DNA from: Chitinophaga pinensis | Lineage (GTDB): Bacteria; Bacteroidota; Bacteroidia; Chitinophagales; UBA10324 | Length of the DNA stretch: 64,000 bases | Direction: 5' to 3' | NCBI GenBank assembly: GCA_945892775.1 | Contig: CAMDDP010000004.1 | Coordinates: 1-64,000, forward strand | Shown: piece after piece, positions 53,031 to 61,298 of the stretch | Position numbering within the stretch: the first letter of the stretch is position 1 | Layout of the letters: every line of letters begins with the position of its first letter | Notes under the pieces: model-generated | What the model saw: only the letters and a program-made list of their open reading frames with translations | Database searches by the model: none | Told to the model about the DNA's origin: nothing | Program-made: the position numbers and the translations under genes

Positions 53031-53741
53031 ATGAATACATATCCTGAAAACTTTACAGTGAAGCATTGGGCAGAAGAAGATCAGCCGCGCGAAAAATTAT
53101 TGTTGAAAGGAAAACAAGCTTTAAGCGATGCCGAGTTAATTGCAATCCTTCTAAGAAGTGGTGTGCGAAATGAACCTGTTACGGAAGTTTCAAAAAAAAT
53201 ATTAAATGCAGTTGGCAATAATTTAAATAAACTTGGCAAACTTTCGGTTCAGGAATTGTTAGAAAAAAAAATAAAAGGAATCGGCGAAACAAAAGCTATC
53301 ACCATAGTTGCGGCATTAGAATTAGGCAGAAGACGACAAAAATCAGAGGCGCTGGAATTAAATAAAGTAACTGCAAGCCGTGATGTTTTTAATTTCATGC
53401 AACCAACTATTGGCGAGCTTAATCATGAAGAGTTTCATGTGTTATTTATGAATAGAGCCAATAAAGTAATTCAGAGTGAACGAATTAGTTCTGGTGGAAT
53501 TACAGGAACTGTAGCTGATGCGCGTATTATTTTCAATTATGCAGTTCGTTACAATGCGGTTTCAATTATTCTTTGTCACAATCACCCTTCTGGCAATTTA
53601 AAGCCGAGCGAAAAGGATCTTGATATGACGAATAAAATGGTGGCGGCCGGAAAGATGCTCGATATAAAAGTGCTCGATCATATTATAGTTTCTGAAAAAG
53701 CGTACTATAGTTTTGCCGATGAAGGGCTTATTAGTTTCTGA
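53031..53741 (+). CDS. radC: RadC-family JAB1/MPN domain protein
   Basis: 236 residues. An N-terminal helix-hairpin-helix-like region (LSDAELIAILLRSGVRNEPV, IKGIGETKAITI) precedes a JAB/MPN metalloprotease-like domain with the metal motif HNHPSGNLKPSEKD. The family was named for a supposed repair role that was later attributed elsewhere; the true activity is not known. Standard length (about 225-235). It is followed by a terminator. Confidence 0.93.
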   Translation: MNTYPENFTVKHWAEEDQPREKLLLKGKQALSDAELIAILLRSGVRNEPVTEVSKKILNAVGNNLNKLGKLSVQELLEKKIKGIGETKAITIVAALELGRRRQKSEALELNKVTASRDVFNFMQPTIGELNHEEFHVLFMNRANKVIQSERISSGGITGTVADARIIFNYAVRYNAVSIILCHNHPSGNLKPSEKDLDMTNKMVAAGKMLDIKVLDHIIVSEKAYYSFADEGLISF

Positions 53742-53770
53742 TTTTATTTTGATAGTGTTATAAAAAACAA

Positions 53771-53796
53771 AACCCCGATTCGTATGAATCAGGGTT
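53771..53796. terminator. Bidirectional terminator between radC and the Cys-rich protein gene
   Basis: The stem AACCCCGATTC / GAATCAGGGTT (one mismatch) has a GTAT loop, flanked by A-rich and T-rich runs, between convergent genes. Confidence 0.8.
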
Positions 53797-53819
53797 GTGT
53801 TTTTTGTCTTTTTTAAAAA

Positions 53820-54176
53820 TTATTTTGGAGTAGTTCCTAGGTTTTGTGTTCCCATCACTTCTTTTTGGGCCTCCACTTTTTTCTTATCATTTTTTACTGA
53901 GGGTGTGCTAGCAGTACTGCTTGCTCCTGCGCAGGCAGATGCGCCTGTTTTTTTCTGACAACAAGTAGGGGTCTCTTTTGTTGCAGTACAAGTGCGGGTA
54001 CCTGCTTCTGTTTTTTTTGAGTCAGGTGTATTCACACTTGAAGTGCTAATTACTTGATCTTTTTTAGGAGAAACAGTCTCCTTTTTTTGTTTATCAGTAC
54101 TTACTGAAGTTTGTGCGCTTGAAGTTCCAACTTGGATAAAGCAAAGCACCATTGCAAGATAAAAAATTTTTTTCAT
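53820..54176 (-). CDS. Small secreted Lys/Thr/Ser-rich protein with a cysteine cluster
   Basis: 118 residues. Signal peptide MKKIFYLAMVLCFIQVGTSSAQ. The mature part is low-complexity and strongly Lys/Thr/Ser-rich (DKQKKETVSPKKDQVIS), with five cysteines in the middle: RTCTATKETPTCCQKKTGASACAG. No family recognised. The spacing could bind a metal or form disulfides, but such composition also occurs in fast-evolving secreted peptides. Own exact -7 promoter at 54202-54209. Confidence 0.5.
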   Translation of the reverse strand: MKKIFYLAMVLCFIQVGTSSAQTSVSTDKQKKETVSPKKDQVISTSSVNTPDSKKTEAGTRTCTATKETPTCCQKKTGASACAGASSTASTPSVKNDKKKVEAQKEVMGTQNLGTTPK

Positions 54177-54201
54177 GGGGTTCTTAATTTTGTTTTCATA
54201 T

Positions 54202-54209
54202 CAAATGTA
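54202..54209 (-). promoter_or_regulatory. -7 promoter element (TACATTTG) of the Cys-rich secreted protein
   Basis: Exact TAnnTTTG match 25 bases before the ATG at 54176; a TTG about 22 bases further upstream could be the -33 box. Confidence 0.5.
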
Positions 54210-54242
54210 ATTCAATTTGATTAAAATCACCCAATATTATTT

Positions 54243-54896
54243 TTAAAACTGAGCAATTATGCTTTCTCCCCCCTTTACCACTTGCTGAAGGGTCACCTCT
54301 ACTTTTGAACCTATGGGCAAAAACAAGTCTACTCGCGACCCGAACTTAATAAAACCCATTTCAGAGCCTTGCAAAACCGTTTCTCCGCCCTTTAAATAAC
54401 AAACAATTTTACGAGCAACTTTCCCTGCAATCTGCCTAAATAGAACCGAAGCCAATCTGTTGCTTATTACTACAGTATTTCGTTCATTTTCAGTAGAAGA
54501 TTTCGGGTGCCAGGCCACCAAGTACTTGCCGGGATGATATTTTACATAATCTACCCTTCCTTTTATTGGATTTCGATTGATATGTACATTAGCAGGCGAC
54601 ATAAAAATTGAAATCTGAATTCGGCGGTCATTAAAATATTCACGCTCTTCGGTTTCTTCAATTACCACCACCTTTCCATCACACGGCGAAACAATAAACC
54701 CATCGTTCTGAATTAAACTTCTTTTAGGATTTCTGAAAAATGAAGCGACCATTAAAAAGAAAGTTGCTGAGGCACAGATCAAAATAAGGTGAATAGTGGT
54801 TTCAGTACTTAGTGCCCAATAAACTCCCAAATTTATAGCAACTAAAATAATGGCCAGTAGGATAAGAGTGGTAAAACCTTCTTTATGTATGTACAT
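54243..54896 (-). CDS. psd: Phosphatidylserine decarboxylase family proenzyme
   Basis: 217 residues, the short form common in Bacteroidota. Two N-terminal helices (about 9-50) anchor it. Conserved segments are SPCDGKVVVIEE, SPANVHINRNPIKGRVD and the C-terminal self-cleavage region SEMGFIKFGSRVDLF. Cleavage would fall between Gly186 and Ser187, giving the pyruvoyl group. It makes phosphatidylethanolamine from phosphatidylserine at the inner membrane. It lies 73 bases after cdsA, whose product feeds the same pathway; pssA is not in view. It also has its own -7 element (54915-54922). Confidence 0.92.
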   Translation of the reverse strand: MYIHKEGFTTLILLAIILVAINLGVYWALSTETTIHLILICASATFFLMVASFFRNPKRSLIQNDGFIVSPCDGKVVVIEETEEREYFNDRRIQISIFMSPANVHINRNPIKGRVDYVKYHPGKYLVAWHPKSSTENERNTVVISNRLASVLFRQIAGKVARKIVCYLKGGETVLQGSEMGFIKFGSRVDLFLPIGSKVEVTLQQVVKGGESIIAQF

Positions 54897-54914
54897 CAGT
54901 AATAATTTCTTTCA

Positions 54915-54922
54915 CAAATTTA
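54915..54922 (-). promoter_or_regulatory. -7 promoter element (TAAATTTG) of psd
   Basis: Exact TAnnTTTG match 18 bases before the psd ATG, inside the cdsA-psd gap, so psd may be transcribed both alone and with cdsA. Confidence 0.45.
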
Positions 54923-54969
54923 AAACAAGATTGTGGTGTAAAAAGGCATGATCTTCTTATTGAAAAACA

Positions 54970-55830
54970 TTATAAAAAAAAAGTTAAAAGCAGATAGGCA
55001 AAAACAAATGGAATACAAAAAATAAAAGCATCGAATCGATCCAGAAAGCCGCCATGGCCAGGCATTATACTTCCCGAATCTTTTATTCCTAAGTTTCTTT
55101 TTAGCATACTCTCAAACAAATCACCAAGGGTTCCCACAACAGAAGCAATGAGTGCAATCACTATCCAGTCTTGCAGTTTTATGGTGTCAAGCAACATTGA
55201 AATTAAAAACGCAACAATAAGTGTCATTATCGTTCCGCCAAAAAAACCCTCCCAACTTTTTTTTGGTGAAATAGAAGAAAATAATTTATGCCGGCCAAAT
55301 AATGACCCTGTGATATAGGCAAAAGTGTCGTTGGTCCAGATTAAAAGTAATAACCCGAGCACAGCATTTATTTTTCCAGGAAACCAAGGGCAATTATGGT
55401 CCGATACAAAAAAAACTATTAAATGAAGAAGGCCAAATGGAATGGATATATAAAAAATCCCCAATAAATTAAATGATGTATTTTGAAAAGTTCTTTGTTC
55501 TCCTGAAAAAAGTTCAACACAAAACATTAAGAACAAAAGAGGAATTATCATTAAAATAAGTCCTGATAAAAAAAAGTTTAAGAAGGGGAAAAGAAAAAAT
55601 GCATAAGCCGTTAACCCAAATAATGTTGAAAGGATGCGAAATGTTTTTTTCTTTCTTTCAGAATAACTTTGAATAGTACTAATAAGTCCGAAATACTCCC
55701 ACAAACATCCACCACAAATCAAAGTGGTTAAAACAATAAAACTAAGTTGATTAAATAGTAACCCTCCAAGCATTACCACTCCAAATACAATAGCAGAGAG
55801 AATTCGAGTTATAAAAACTTTTTTATCCAT
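54970..55830 (-). CDS. cdsA: Phosphatidate cytidylyltransferase
   Basis: 286 residues with about seven to eight membrane helices. The family signature is complete near the C-terminus: SMLKRNLGIKDSGSIMPGHG followed by GFLDRFD. KKSWEGFFGG is also present. It makes CDP-diacylglycerol from phosphatidic acid and CTP, the precursor of phospholipid head groups. The ATG lies inside the last codons of the CPBP gene (8-base overlap), and psd follows, giving a phospholipid operon. Confidence 0.94.
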   Translation of the reverse strand: MDKKVFITRILSAIVFGVVMLGGLLFNQLSFIVLTTLICGGCLWEYFGLISTIQSYSERKKKTFRILSTLFGLTAYAFFLFPFLNFFLSGLILMIIPLLFLMFCVELFSGEQRTFQNTSFNLLGIFYISIPFGLLHLIVFFVSDHNCPWFPGKINAVLGLLLLIWTNDTFAYITGSLFGRHKLFSSISPKKSWEGFFGGTIMTLIVAFLISMLLDTIKLQDWIVIALIASVVGTLGDLFESMLKRNLGIKDSGSIMPGHGGFLDRFDAFIFCIPFVFAYLLLTFFL

Positions 55831-56809
55831 AGTTATTGTCGGGAAAGATTGAGTCGGGAATTATTTCTGGTTCGGTTTTTTTTTCTATCACCCGTTTACG
55901 ATATACAATTATAAGCAAGCCCAACATGATTAACGAAAATAAAAGCGTGATAGACCATGGCATGCTTTCATCACTTTGAGCATCAAAAGAAATTATTCCG
56001 CTTTGAAAAAGATAAACCATTATTACTTGTGAAGCATTGTTGATGAAGTGTGCCCCAATATTTACAAGCATGCTATTGCTCCAAAAGAATAAATATCCAA
56101 GCAAGGCACCAAGTAAAACGCGGGGAATAAATCCATAAAAATCAAGATGTATAAAACTGAATAACATAGCAGTTATCCAAATTGATAAGTGAACACTTTT
56201 AAAACTTTCTCTTAATAATTGTTGAATAACCCCTCTAAAAAAAAGTTCTTCAGCAATAGCTGGTATTAAAGCGATAACAAAAACATTAATTATTAAATCT
56301 TGTGCCTTTGGCATAAATAAAAATAAATCAGTTAGCAGTTTGTTTCCTTTTTCCGATTCTAAAAATCCTTTTCCTAAACCACCAAGCCATTCGGGATCAA
56401 TCATTTTATTCAGAGTATAAATTTCATTGACCAATGGAGCCGATAAAAAAATGAGCGCCATGCCAAGCCCCAACATTAAGATTGATGGTTTAGTTTTTAT
56501 TTTTAAAAAATCAATTCCAATTCCTTTTGTTAATCCGAATATTAACGCAGGAATTAAAAATGTTCCGATGGTTGAAAAAAGCTGAATGAGTTTTATGGCA
56601 TTCACATCGTTGCCGTTCTCTTTTATTCCTTCTGAATCTTTCATTACTTTTGTTAGCAACGTATCGGCGCCGTCAATTCCAAAGAGTGGACCTACGAGCA
56701 TCATGGCTGCAATAGTGAAAATATAAGTGCAGGCAAATACCAAAAACAACAACAACATCAATTGAATAAAAACAGGCTGTCGATTTAAAAATCCTTTTTG
56801 TTCGATCAT
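55823..56809 (-). CDS. CPBP-family intramembrane metalloprotease
   Basis: 328 residues from the ATG at 56809 (GTG at 56839 would leave only seven bases to the divergent dus gene). About eight helices. The CPBP/Abi motif 1 is EELFFRGVIQQLL (Glu-Glu...Arg), followed by ITAMLFSFIHLDFYGFIPR (motif 2, His) and INNASQVIM (motif 3). These are Rce1/AbiA-type glutamate proteases that work inside the membrane. It overlaps cdsA by eight bases, so it is translated in step with phospholipid synthesis; its substrate is unknown. Confidence 0.88.
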   Translation of the reverse strand: MIEQKGFLNRQPVFIQLMLLLFLVFACTYIFTIAAMMLVGPLFGIDGADTLLTKVMKDSEGIKENGNDVNAIKLIQLFSTIGTFLIPALIFGLTKGIGIDFLKIKTKPSILMLGLGMALIFLSAPLVNEIYTLNKMIDPEWLGGLGKGFLESEKGNKLLTDLFLFMPKAQDLIINVFVIALIPAIAEELFFRGVIQQLLRESFKSVHLSIWITAMLFSFIHLDFYGFIPRVLLGALLGYLFFWSNSMLVNIGAHFINNASQVIMVYLFQSGIISFDAQSDESMPWSITLLFSLIMLGLLIIVYRKRVIEKKTEPEIIPDSIFPDNNYG

Positions 56810-56846
56810 AAAAATAGAATGGGGTAAATTTACACGCACAATTCAA

Positions 56847-57869
56847 ATGGTACGGATAGATAAAATAGAATTAGGGGAATTTCCATTGCTGCTCGCTCCA
56901 ATGGAGGATGTGAGTGATCCGCCTTTCAGAATGGTGTGTAAGCAAAATGGCGCTGACCTCATGTACACCGAATTTATTTCGTCGGAAGGATTAATTCGCC
57001 ATGCCCAGAAGAGTGTGATGAAACTCGATATTTATGATGAGGAGCGGCCAATAGGCATTCAGTTTTTCGGAGGAGAAATCGATACCATGGTGGGGTGTGT
57101 TGAAATTATTGAAGAGGCTAAACCTGATTTGATAGATATTAATTATGGCTGTCCTGTTAAAAAAGTTGCTTGTCGCGGTGCCGGTGCTGCTATTCTTCAG
57201 GATGTTCCGAAGATGGTGCGAATGACTTCTGAAATTATTAAGCGTGCAACCTTGCCAGTTACCGTTAAAACTCGTTTGGGCTGGGATGATAGCACTAAGA
57301 ATGTGGTTGAAGTGGCTGAACGATTACAGGACATTGGTATTGCAGCACTAAGTATTCATGGTCGCACTCGCGCTCAATTGTATAAAGGTTCCGCTGACTG
57401 GACTTTGATTGAAAAAGTGAAAAACAATCAGCGCATGAAAATTCCTATCTTTTGCAATGGCGATATTGATACAGTAGAAAAAATTCGCTTTGTAAAAAAT
57501 TCATTGGGATTGGATGGCGCTATGATAGGCCGTGCTGCAATTGGCTATCCCTGGTTTTTCAGAGAGGCAAAACATTTTTTGGCAACCGGAGAACAACTTG
57601 CTCCTCCAACTGTAGTTGAACGAGTGGAAGTTTGCCGCACCCATTTAACACATAGCATGAAATGGAAGGGCGATATGCTTGGCATATTGGAAATGCGCCG
57701 CCACTACACCAATTACTTTAAAGGGTTTCCTTACATAAAGCACTTTCGCGACAAGCTTGTAGTACTTACAACTTATGAAGAAATAAATACTGTATTGAAT
57801 GAAATTGTTGTGAAGTATGAAGGCACACAGCCTGAAAGGGTTTTAGCAGCAGCATATTCTGCCGAATAA
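56847..57869 (+). CDS. dusB: tRNA-dihydrouridine synthase, DusB type
   Basis: 340 residues, TIM barrel with FMN. The N-terminal LLLAPMEDVSDPPFRMVCK is followed by DINYGCPVKKVACRGAGAAIL with the catalytic Cys109, then TVKTRLGWDD, LSIHGRTRAQLYKGSADW and FCNGDID. It reduces particular uridines to dihydrouridine in tRNA with NADPH. Clear ATG. Divergent from the CPBP-cdsA-psd operon and followed by a terminator. Confidence 0.94.
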   Translation: MVRIDKIELGEFPLLLAPMEDVSDPPFRMVCKQNGADLMYTEFISSEGLIRHAQKSVMKLDIYDEERPIGIQFFGGEIDTMVGCVEIIEEAKPDLIDINYGCPVKKVACRGAGAAILQDVPKMVRMTSEIIKRATLPVTVKTRLGWDDSTKNVVEVAERLQDIGIAALSIHGRTRAQLYKGSADWTLIEKVKNNQRMKIPIFCNGDIDTVEKIRFVKNSLGLDGAMIGRAAIGYPWFFREAKHFLATGEQLAPPTVVERVEVCRTHLTHSMKWKGDMLGILEMRRHYTNYFKGFPYIKHFRDKLVVLTTYEEINTVLNEIVVKYEGTQPERVLAAAYSAE

Positions 57870-57880
57870 AAAATAAAAAA

Positions 57881-57910
57881 AAGGGGCAGCAATTTTCATT
57901 GCTCCCCCTT
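57881..57910. terminator. Rho-independent terminator between dusB and the Omp28-like gene
   Basis: A 13-bp stem with one mismatch (AAGGGGCAGCAAT / ATTGCTCCCCCTT) has a TTTC loop, preceded by a run of A and followed by a T-rich stretch, between convergent genes. Confidence 0.82.
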
Positions 57911-57930
57911 TGGTGTTTTAAGAAAATATT

Positions 57931-59043
57931 TTATTGCTTAACTACTTTAACCGTTTTCACAGCATCGCCACTGTAAACATTTACCAGGTAAGTTCCTGAT
58001 GCTAATTCGTTAAACTTATTATCAGTTCCGGCCCAAACAAACTGGTGTGCACCTACTGTAATTGTTTCGTTGCAAATAACATTTACCTCTCTTCCTAAAA
58101 TATCTGTTACCACAATTTTAACAGGAGCAGTTTGTGCTACTGAAACATTAATGAAAGAAAATTCGCTGAATGGATTTGGTTGTGTTGAAACGGTAGTTGC
58201 TGAAATTTCACTTACATTTTCAACAGCAACTGAAGTTCCTAATTCGGTTTCAGCACCATTGATAATCGGAATATTTGTAATGTCAACAACACTGCCATTG
58301 GCAGCATATTTATTTACGAAAGCAGCAATTTTAACATTCGATGCATTCCAGGTTGAAGGAATGGTGAATGAATATGATTTGCTGTAAGAATTACCAGCGG
58401 TAACTGAAGCCGGAATAATTCCTGCATCGCCAAAGTTGTCGGCTGACAGGCAAGCACGAACAACATCCTTTTGCATGTAATTCGGAATAGGATTTCCCAT
58501 GTTATACCAAGGTGATGATTGGTCAGCATTCATGTAATTAGACTGGCTTGATGAAATATCGTTTTCGGCTAACAAACATGTTATGCGCAAATCGCCGGTT
58601 TCAGCACCAACAAAATTTGCACTAACAGTAATGTTTGCAACACGGGTAGTGGTATTATAACTTGAAATAATTCCAACATTGCACGATGCAGTTTGATTAA
58701 TGCGGGCTGCAACTGCTCCGGCCCAGTGACCACGACTCATAACAAATGCATTACCACCAGAGTAATTTACACGGTCAACTCCTGCACGGGGATATCCATT
58801 AACCTGCAATGCAGTATCAATAACTGTGGTGTAAGCAAAATCCCACTGGTCGCCGATATGCATTCCAAGAGCTACAATGCGACCCGGATTTGCAGTTTCA
58901 ATTCCTTCAAGAATAGTTAATCCATCAGGGCAGTAACCGCACCAGGTACCTGTAAATTCTTCAATTACAATATTGCGCTGTGCCTGACCGAACGAGAAGG
59001 TAACGGTGAATAAAAAGAGAAGAGTAAGTTGAATTCTTTTCAT
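57931..59043 (-). CDS. Omp28-like thioredoxin-fold T9SS protein
   Basis: 370 residues. Signal peptide to about 20 (SFGQAQ). The mature N-terminus IVIEEFTGTWCGYCPDGL carries a CxxC pair (Cys35, Cys38) in a thioredoxin-like fold, as in the Omp28 family of Bacteroidota. A beta-rich middle follows (about 140-280). The C-terminus (TQPNPFSEFSFINVSV ... LASGTYLVNVYSGDAVKTVKV) is a T9SS type A sorting domain. Possible surface thiol-redox role; substrate unknown. Monocistronic. Confidence 0.88.
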   Translation of the reverse strand: MKRIQLTLLFLFTVTFSFGQAQRNIVIEEFTGTWCGYCPDGLTILEGIETANPGRIVALGMHIGDQWDFAYTTVIDTALQVNGYPRAGVDRVNYSGGNAFVMSRGHWAGAVAARINQTASCNVGIISSYNTTTRVANITVSANFVGAETGDLRITCLLAENDISSSQSNYMNADQSSPWYNMGNPIPNYMQKDVVRACLSADNFGDAGIIPASVTAGNSYSKSYSFTIPSTWNASNVKIAAFVNKYAANGSVVDITNIPIINGAETELGTSVAVENVSEISATTVSTQPNPFSEFSFINVSVAQTAPVKIVVTDILGREVNVICNETITVGAHQFVWAGTDNKFNELASGTYLVNVYSGDAVKTVKVVKQ

Positions 59044-59116
59044 AGAAATTTTAATTTTGTTTAATGCAATTTAGTTAAATTAAGAATGTTTTTAAAATAA
59101 AAATTCGAATAAAAAT

Positions 59117-61039
59117 TTATGACATCAGTATTTGCACTTTCTCCTTCACCATTTCCCGCACTGCATCAGCAATGTTAGTGGCGCTGAAGCCACAGTATTC
59201 GTATTGTTGAGCGGGCGAACCGTGCTCAATAAATTTATCGGGTATGCCGAGGCGACGCACGTCAGCATGGTAGTGGTGGTCGCTCATAAATTCAAGCACC
59301 GCGCTGCCGAAGCCACCCATCTTGACCCCATCTTCTACCGTAATTATTTTTTTGAATCGTGTAAAAACCGAGTGTAACAAGTCTGCATCAAGCGGTTTTA
59401 CAAAGCGCATGTCGTAATGCGCTGGCTGTATTCCGTCGGTAATTAATTCGCGGCAGGCATTCATCACAAAATTTCCAGGGTGCCCAAAGGAGAGGATACA
59501 AACCTCATCGCCATCACAAATCATTCTGCCCTTGCCAATTTCCAGTTCAGAAAATGGCTTGCGCCAATCGGGCATCACCCCTTCGCCACGAGGGTATCGT
59601 ATGCTAAATGGAAAATTGTTTTTCGCGAGTTGCGCGGTATACATCAGATTGCGCAATTCTTCTTCATTCATAGGAGCGCTCACCACAATGTTTGGCAGAC
59701 ATCGCAGAAAAGCGATATCAAATTCGCCTTGGTGAGTGGCGCCATCTTCGCCCACCAATCCTCCGCGGTCCAAACAAAAAACAACATGTAATTTTTGTAG
59801 CACCACATCGTGTATCAATTGGTCGTAGCCGCGCTGCATAAATGACGAATAAATATTACAAAAAGGAATGAGTCCCTGCGTGGCCAATCCGGCACTAAAT
59901 GTAACTGCGTGTTGCTCAGCAATACCCACATCAAATGCGCGATGCGGCATCGCTTTCATCATAATATTTAATGAAGAACCAGAAGGCATAGCAGGGGTAA
60001 TGGCGACAATCTTTTCATTCTGCTCAGCAAGTTCCACTATTGTGTTTCCAAACACATCCTGGTATTTCGGCGGCCTAATTTCAATAGAAACGTTCTTTTT
60101 TATTTCTCCTGTTGCTGCATCAAACAAGCCTGGTGCGTGCCATTTAGTTTGATCCTTCTCGGCAAGTTGGTACCCCTTTCCTTTTACGGTTACTATGTGC
60201 AGAATTTTTGGACCAGGAATTTTTTTAAGGTCGTTGAATATTTCAGCCATGTGATTTACATCATGACCATCAATCGGGCCGAAGTATCGAATATTCAATG
60301 CTTCAAAAATATTTGAACTCTTCGATAGGATTCCTTTCAATGATGCTTCTACCTTACTAATTCGCGCCTGCGCTCGTTTGCCACCAATTTTTCCGAGTAT
60401 ATCCCATATTTCATTTCGGGTTCGATTATATGTTTTTGAAGTAGTGATGTCAGTGAGATATTCTTTCAGAGCGCCCACATTCGGATCAATGCTCATGCAA
60501 TTGTCATTCAGTACTATTAGTAAATTGGAATTTGATATGCCTGCATGATTCATTGCTTCAAAAGCTAATCCCGCAGTCATAGCACCATCACCAATCACAG
60601 CAATGTGTTGCTTATCTTTTATGTTTTGATATTTCGAAGCCACGGCCATACCGAGTGCAGCAGAAATAGAAGTGGAGGAGTGGCCTACACCGAAGGTATC
60701 GTACTCACTTTCGCTTCTAGCTGGAAACCCTGCCAATCCCTTCCATTTTCTATTGGTCTGAAAATTTTTTCTTCGACCGGTTAAAATCTTATGGCCATAA
60801 GCCTGATGGCCAACATCCCAAACGAGTTGGTCGTAAGGAGTGTTAAAAACATAATGCAATGCAACAGTTAATTCTACTACACCCAAGCTAGCTCCAAAGT
60901 GACCTCCGTAAACAGATACTGAATCAATAATGTATTGACGAAGTTCTTTACATACCTCCACCAATTTGTCTTTCGGAATTTTTCGAAGATCAGAAGGAAT
61001 ATCAATTTTATCGAGAAGCGGGCCGGCCTGTATTTTCAT
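59117..61039 (-). CDS. dxs: 1-deoxy-D-xylulose-5-phosphate synthase
   Basis: 640 residues, transketolase family. Thiamine diphosphate motif IGDGAMTAGLAFEAMNHAG and SNSNLLIVLNDN, HxGGHFG at the N-terminus (VYGGHFGASLG), and central pyrimidine domain with VGIAEQHAVTFSAGLA and DRGGLVGEDGATHQG. It condenses pyruvate with glyceraldehyde-3-phosphate, the first step of the MEP route to isoprenoids and a source for thiamine and pyridoxal. ATG at 61039, own -7 promoter at 61068-61075. Confidence 0.96.
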   Translation of the reverse strand: MKIQAGPLLDKIDIPSDLRKIPKDKLVEVCKELRQYIIDSVSVYGGHFGASLGVVELTVALHYVFNTPYDQLVWDVGHQAYGHKILTGRRKNFQTNRKWKGLAGFPARSESEYDTFGVGHSSTSISAALGMAVASKYQNIKDKQHIAVIGDGAMTAGLAFEAMNHAGISNSNLLIVLNDNCMSIDPNVGALKEYLTDITTSKTYNRTRNEIWDILGKIGGKRAQARISKVEASLKGILSKSSNIFEALNIRYFGPIDGHDVNHMAEIFNDLKKIPGPKILHIVTVKGKGYQLAEKDQTKWHAPGLFDAATGEIKKNVSIEIRPPKYQDVFGNTIVELAEQNEKIVAITPAMPSGSSLNIMMKAMPHRAFDVGIAEQHAVTFSAGLATQGLIPFCNIYSSFMQRGYDQLIHDVVLQKLHVVFCLDRGGLVGEDGATHQGEFDIAFLRCLPNIVVSAPMNEEELRNLMYTAQLAKNNFPFSIRYPRGEGVMPDWRKPFSELEIGKGRMICDGDEVCILSFGHPGNFVMNACRELITDGIQPAHYDMRFVKPLDADLLHSVFTRFKKIITVEDGVKMGGFGSAVLEFMSDHHYHADVRRLGIPDKFIEHGSPAQQYEYCGFSATNIADAVREMVKEKVQILMS

Positions 61040-61067
61040 TTAGTAAATAATAGTGCTGGTTTTTAAA

Positions 61068-61075
61068 CAAATGTA
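61068..61075 (-). promoter_or_regulatory. -7 promoter element (TACATTTG) of dxs
   Basis: Exact TAnnTTTG match 28 bases before the dxs ATG. The remainder of the 61040-61298 gap shows no other element I can support. Confidence 0.5.
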
Positions 61076-61298
61076 AATGAATAATTGTTTTAGAGAATAG
61101 AAATAACTAACCATGATTTAAGGCACCCCAGTTTTTGTTACTGTTTCAAATGAAGGATATAAATTGGCACCCTATAAAACAACTTGTTTTGAATAAGTAA
61201 TTTTAATTTTTTTTCAGAATTCAGCTTTGGCGGCTATATAAATTAAATGGTGTTTCTTTGAACATTGAAATCATTATATTCTCAATACAAAATTTGAA

